This document shows, piece by piece, positions 60,539 to 64,000 of a stretch of DNA of 64,000 bases. The stretch covers positions 682,001 to 746,000 of the forward strand of contig NZ_CP011454.1 in NCBI RefSeq assembly GCF_000695095.2, given 5' to 3'. Positions within the stretch are counted from its first letter, which is position 1; each line of letters begins with the position of its first letter. The notes below the pieces were generated by a model that saw only the letters and a program-made list of their open reading frames with translations, was not told the origin of the DNA and did not search any database. The stretch is from Gemmatimonas phototrophica (GTDB lineage Bacteria; Gemmatimonadota; Gemmatimonadetes; Gemmatimonadales; Gemmatimonadaceae). Position numbers and translations under genes: made by a program.

Positions 60539-61693
60539 ATGCGTATGCTGGTGCTCGGGGCGGGGCTGCAAGGCTCCGCCTGCGCGTTTGATTTGCTGCA
60601 GGAACCCACGGTTACTCACGTCACCCTCGCCGACGTGCGCGTGGCGACGTTGCCCTCTTTTCTGCAGCAGCGCGCCGATGCTCGACTCGCGTGTGTCGCG
60701 CTTGATGTTCGTGATGCACACGCGGTCCGCGCGGCCTTTGCGCAGTGCGATGCGGTGTTGAGCGCGATTCCGTACTACTTCAACGCCGCCCTCGCACGAA
60801 TTGCTGTCGAGGTTGGCGTGCACTTCGCCGATCTTGGGGGGAACACGCAAATCGTGCAGGAACAAAAGCAACTGCACGACGCGGCGTGTGCCAAGGGGAT
60901 CAGCGTGATTCCCGATACCGGGCTCGCCCCCGGCATGGTCAACGTCGTCGCACAACATGGCATCGACCAATTCGACACGGTCGAGTCCGTACAGCTCTAT
61001 GTCGGTGGACTCCCCCAGGTGCCGGAACCACCACTCGGCTACCAGATCGCCTACTCCATCGAAGGGATGGTGGACTACTACACCACGCCTTCACTCGTGG
61101 TGCGCGATGGGACTCCCACCACCGTGTCAGCGCTTTCTGAAGTGGAGTTCATCAAGTTCGAGGACGGTGTCGGGACTCTCGAAGCGTTTCACACCGCCGG
61201 CGGCCTGTCCACCATGGTCTATCGCTACGCGGGAAAAATTCCGGTCATGGAGTACAAGACGCTGCGCTATCCCGGCCACGCCGCCGTGATGCTGGCCATT
61301 CGTGATCTGGGGTTGCTGAGCACCACACCGGTGGATGTCAAAGGGCAGCAGATTGCGCCGCGCGATGTGTTTGTGAAGGTGGCCGGCGAGGCACTGCGCA
61401 AAGGCAAGCCCGATCTCGTCGCCCTGCGCGTGGTGGTGGTCGGCAGCAAGGACGGTGTCTCCCGCACCCGTGCGTGGGAGGTCGTCGACCGCTACGACAG
61501 TGCCCACGCCATTTCGGCCATGATGCGCACCACAGGCTACACCCTCTCGATCACCGGGCAACTGCAGGCGGCCGGTGCGATCGCGCCGGGGGTGCATACC
61601 CCGGATGAATGCATTCCCGCCGAGCGGTACTTCGCCTTGCTGGCGGCGCGTGGGGTCATGGTGCGCGAAATCGCTACACCCGAAACTCCGTAA
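60539..61693 (+). CDS. Saccharopine dehydrogenase-like NAD(P) oxidoreductase
   Basis: A 384-residue enzyme. The Rossmann motif [18 protein letters not shown] is at residues 3-20. The saccharopine reductase-type body follows ([29 protein letters not shown], then [21 protein letters not shown]). The C-terminal domain includes the conserved [15 protein letters not shown] segment. Family members act on lysine or related amino acids; lysine dehydrogenase-type proteins have this length. The exact substrate is not determinable. It overlaps the convergent chemoreceptor gene by 20 bases. Confidence 0.82.
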   Translation: MRMLVLGAGLQGSACAFDLLQEPTVTHVTLADVRVATLPSFLQQRADARLACVALDVRDAHAVRAAFAQCDAVLSAIPYYFNAALARIAVEVGVHFADLGGNTQIVQEQKQLHDAACAKGISVIPDTGLAPGMVNVVAQHGIDQFDTVESVQLYVGGLPQVPEPPLGYQIAYSIEGMVDYYTTPSLVVRDGTPTTVSALSEVEFIKFEDGVGTLEAFHTAGGLSTMVYRYAGKIPVMEYKTLRYPGHAAVMLAIRDLGLLSTTPVDVKGQQIAPRDVFVKVAGEALRKGKPDLVALRVVVVGSKDGVSRTRAWEVVDRYDSAHAISAMMRTTGYTLSITGQLQAAGAIAPGVHTPDECIPAERYFALLAARGVMVREIATPETP

Positions 61694-63389
61694 TCAGGCC
61701 GCGTACGCGTAGGCTGGCCGTCTGCAGCATCTCCGCCGTCGCGCTCACTTCCTGCGCCGAGGCGGAGGTCTGCTCGGTGCTCGCCGCCACCTGTTCCGCG
61801 GCGGCGGCGTGTCCTTCGGCGGTATCGCGCGCCGCTGTCAGCGACCGTTGCACCTGACCGAGTGATTGCCGGTTGGTCTCCACCGCGTTGGTCACGCGCG
61901 CGGTGGCAACATCCACCTGCGCCACGGCGTGCTCAATGCGCGCGAGCGCGCCGCCAACCGCTTCGGCCACCGTTTCCACGTCACGCAGCCGGGTCGCACC
62001 GGCTTCCACCGCCCCGGAGGCACTGGCGATACGCGAGCGGAACCGCTTGACGTTCTCCGTGACTTCGTTGGCGGCATTGGCACTCTGTTCCGCCAGAGCG
62101 CGGACCTCCTGTGCCACCACGGCAAACCCACGTCCGGCGCTGCCGGCGCGTGCCGCCTCAATGGCCGCATTGAGCGCCAGCAGGTTGGTCTGCGTGGCGA
62201 TCTCGGAGATGACACTCACGAAGTCGTCAATCACACTCGTGGAGTCGCGCAGTGCCATCATTTCCTGACGCGACGCGGCTACCACTTCCCGTGCGTTGAG
62301 CAACGTATCCACGGCCACCTGCACCTGATCGCGGGCGCTGTTCGTGGTCGTGCGGATCTCGCGGCCCACTCGGTCGGTTTCGTCCGCTGCCTCACCAATC
62401 GTGGCGCCGGCTTCCGCCAGCTCCTTTACCGTTTCTCCCGCATGCTTGAGCGCAGACAGCTGCACACCAGCGCCGTGCGAAATGTCCATCACGGCCGTGG
62501 TGACATGCTGCGATGACGCCGCGGCCGACGAGGCCGACGCGGACAATTCGCTGGCGGCCAGCGTTACCTGATCGGCTTCTTCCTGCACCCGCGACAGCAG
62601 GATGCGCAGCCGTTCACGCGCCTGCTGCATGGCATCAATAAGCTCGGCGTATTCCTGGGCCACGCCACCAAAGCGGAGATCAATCTCCGGGTCGCGCAGA
62701 TCGCCGGCGCCAATGGCCATCATCTCGTCGCGCAGCTGCACCAGCGGATCGGTCACGGCCCGCGCCGTGGACAACCCGAAAAAGGCGGCTACGCCAAAGG
62801 CCAGGGCCACCACCACGGCGAGACTCGCCTCGGCATTGAAGAGGCCGTCCCGCATGGACTCCATGGAGGCGTCCGCCCCGCTGCGTGCGCCTTTGCGCAG
62901 GGCCTGCAGTTCGTTCTCGATGGCGTCCATGTCGCGCGTGGTTTGCGCGAGCACGCGGTCGGCGTTGGCCGTTTGCCCCGCCACCTGCCACGCGCGTGTC
63001 ACCGCAATGCGCACTTCGAGGGAGGCCTGCAGTCGTCCGATGTTCTCCAGGTGCCGCCGTTCGCTCGAGTTGAGCGCACCACGGCCCAGGGCATCATTGC
63101 GCAGCTGTTCGGCCTGCGTCACCAACGTGCGATACACCTGTTCGTCGTCGCTGGTGCCGGTGCTGAGGTAGCGCAGCCCGGCGACCAGTTCGCGCAGCAC
63201 GGTGTTGGTGGCGCGTTCAATGAACTCCGACCGGTCGGCCAACGCGCGGACCGTGTTTTCGGCGTCGCGATTACTGCGCGAGAGCCCGTACCAGCCCAGG
63301 AGACCGGCCACGAGCAACAGCGTGATGGAAATCCCGAAGCCCGCAATGAGTCGGGCGCGAATGGTGGTGAGGCGCCAGATACCGCTCAT
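61674..63389 (-). CDS. Methyl-accepting chemotaxis protein, coupled to a binding protein
   Basis: Chemoreceptor of 571 residues: TM1 (about 13-33), a helical periplasmic sensor (34-185, four-helix-bundle-like), TM2 (about 188-210), HAMP (211-265) and the signalling hairpin with [23 protein letters not shown] (about 395-417). Its start overlaps the stop of the upstream substrate-binding protein (63386-63389), so the two are made together. This suggests that the binding protein presents its ligand to this receptor, as in ribose or galactose chemotaxis. No methylation or CheR pentapeptide is obvious at the C-terminus. Confidence 0.93.
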   Translation of the reverse strand: MSGIWRLTTIRARLIAGFGISITLLLVAGLLGWYGLSRSNRDAENTVRALADRSEFIERATNTVLRELVAGLRYLSTGTSDDEQVYRTLVTQAEQLRNDALGRGALNSSERRHLENIGRLQASLEVRIAVTRAWQVAGQTANADRVLAQTTRDMDAIENELQALRKGARSGADASMESMRDGLFNAEASLAVVVALAFGVAAFFGLSTARAVTDPLVQLRDEMMAIGAGDLRDPEIDLRFGGVAQEYAELIDAMQQARERLRILLSRVQEEADQVTLAASELSASASSAAASSQHVTTAVMDISHGAGVQLSALKHAGETVKELAEAGATIGEAADETDRVGREIRTTTNSARDQVQVAVDTLLNAREVVAASRQEMMALRDSTSVIDDFVSVISEIATQTNLLALNAAIEAARAGSAGRGFAVVAQEVRALAEQSANAANEVTENVKRFRSRIASASGAVEAGATRLRDVETVAEAVGGALARIEHAVAQVDVATARVTNAVETNRQSLGQVQRSLTAARDTAEGHAAAAEQVAASTEQTSASAQEVSATAEMLQTASLRVRGLITEFRV

Positions 63390-64000
63390 GGCCGACCTCC
63401 CGATCCGCTGGCCGGCCCCGTGGGGGGCTCACCGGGCACCCGGGTAATGACCACCGTGCGTCCCTTGATGTCATGGTTCTTCTCGAAGGCAATGCGGCCC
63501 ACGACGCCATCCACCGACGGCGCCCCGTTGCCAACTTGCTCCAGCGCGAGCCGCAACGCCGCCCGCGTACGCACCCCATTCGCCACGGTGCGCCCAACCA
63601 CGATCGCGGCGTCGTAGGCCAGCGCCGCAAACATGTCGGGGGCGCGGCCAAAACGGGCCTTGTACGCGGGCAGGAAATACTGGGCTTCTTTGCTGGAGGC
63701 CCGGGACTCATCGAAGAAGGCCACGTAGCGCGCACCGGCGGCATCGCCGTCCTCTTTCATGTTCTCCGTGCCATCGCCTCCAATGAAGGGCACCGTGATG
63801 CCTTTGCGGCGCAACGCGCGCATGAGTTCCAGAGCATCAGCGCCGTCACCGGGAAAGAGCAGCACATCGGGGGCGAGCGACGCAATGAGCGCCGCGTAGG
63901 CGTCAAACTCCACGACGCCGGTGAGGTACGGGTCACGCATGACCACCGCGCCCCGCCCCTGTTCGAACGTCTGGGCGAAGGTGGCGGCCCAGTCGCGGCC
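63386..64000 (-). CDS. Periplasmic substrate-binding protein, branched-chain amino-acid type, 5' end outside window
   Basis: The C-terminal 204 residues are visible; the frame is still open at 64000, so the signal peptide and first lobe lie beyond. The visible part has the type I periplasmic-binding fold: [51 protein letters not shown], and [11 protein letters not shown]. It resembles leucine/isoleucine/amide ABC transporter binding proteins. No permease genes follow; the chemoreceptor does, with overlapping codons. A role as a chemotaxis co-receptor is therefore likely. Confidence 0.82.
   Translation of the reverse strand, partial: GRDWAATFAQTFEQGRGAVVMRDPYLTGVVEFDAYAALIASLAPDVLLFPGDGADALELMRALRRKGITVPFIGGDGTENMKEDGDAAGARYVAFFDESRASSKEAQYFLPAYKARFGRAPDMFAALAYDAAIVVGRTVANGVRTRAALRLALEQVGNGAPSVDGVVGRIAFEKNHDIKGRTVVITRVPGEPPTGPASGSGGRP

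Overview
This is a 64-kb, GC-rich, densely coded bacterial chromosomal segment with about 55 protein genes and no recognisable tRNA, rRNA, insertion sequence, prophage or CRISPR array. The cell looks diderm: there are lipoproteins, a porin ending in Phe, a Tat-exported DUF1501 protein and a class A penicillin-binding protein. The mix of cyanide-insensitive-type cytochrome bd, ThyX, Rho with a very long disordered N-terminus, paired DUF1501/DUF1800 proteins, Big_2 lipoproteins and orphan REC-GAF-GGDEF proteins suggests a soil or freshwater Gemmatimonadota-like organism. That assignment is inference from style and gene content, not from a search.

Layout. 1-5.3 kb: tail of an unknown protein, a small membrane protein, fahA, cydAB and a NarL-type response regulator. 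5.3-12.8 kb: acyl-CoA dehydrogenase, Ig-like lipoprotein, GT83-like glycosyltransferase, crcB, M20 dipeptidase. 12.9-16.7 kb: a chemoreceptor with a sigma-28-like promoter, then a porin and a short PstS-like protein on the same strand. 16.9-21.7 kb: rho with a structured upstream region, TPR and AhpD-like genes, polysaccharide deacetylase. 21.7-28.6 kb: class A PBP, DUF1501/DUF1800 pair, two unknown proteins. 29.1-35.7 kb: EF-G paralogue, four minor pilin genes, thyX, MarR regulator. 35.9-41.9 kb: FAD-linked oxidase, squalene/phytoene synthase, several unknown envelope proteins. 42-47.5 kb: RNase HI-like protein, M20 deacylase, GHMP kinase, an Ala/Lys/Pro-tailed protein, CaiB-type CoA transferase. 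47.7-53.3 kb: ECF sigma factor with a partner, lpdA, sucB, zinc-type alcohol dehydrogenase, zinc ribbon. 53.4-64 kb: MscS-like membrane protein, gyrA, diguanylate cyclase, CoA-binding protein, saccharopine-reductase-like enzyme, and a second chemoreceptor translationally coupled to a periplasmic binding protein that runs off the window.

The most unusual signal is non-coding. At seven intergenic sites there are long imperfect inverted repeats, about 70-240 bp in all. Their arms are built from short degenerate direct repeats, and the repeat unit differs between families: ACTGAAAACTC (two loci), GAACCC around a TGATCA centre (three loci), GGGTCAnnGAGT, ATGACAACAGC, and GTGAGAG. Nearly all lie just 3' of genes, often between convergent pairs, so they may be bidirectional terminators or mRNA 3'-end structures. 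A shared way of forming is suggested by their common architecture despite unrelated sequences. Two coding oddities also stand out: an RNase HI homologue lacking two of the four catalytic carboxylates, and an EF-G-like GTPase whose G4 motif NKxD has become SMMD.
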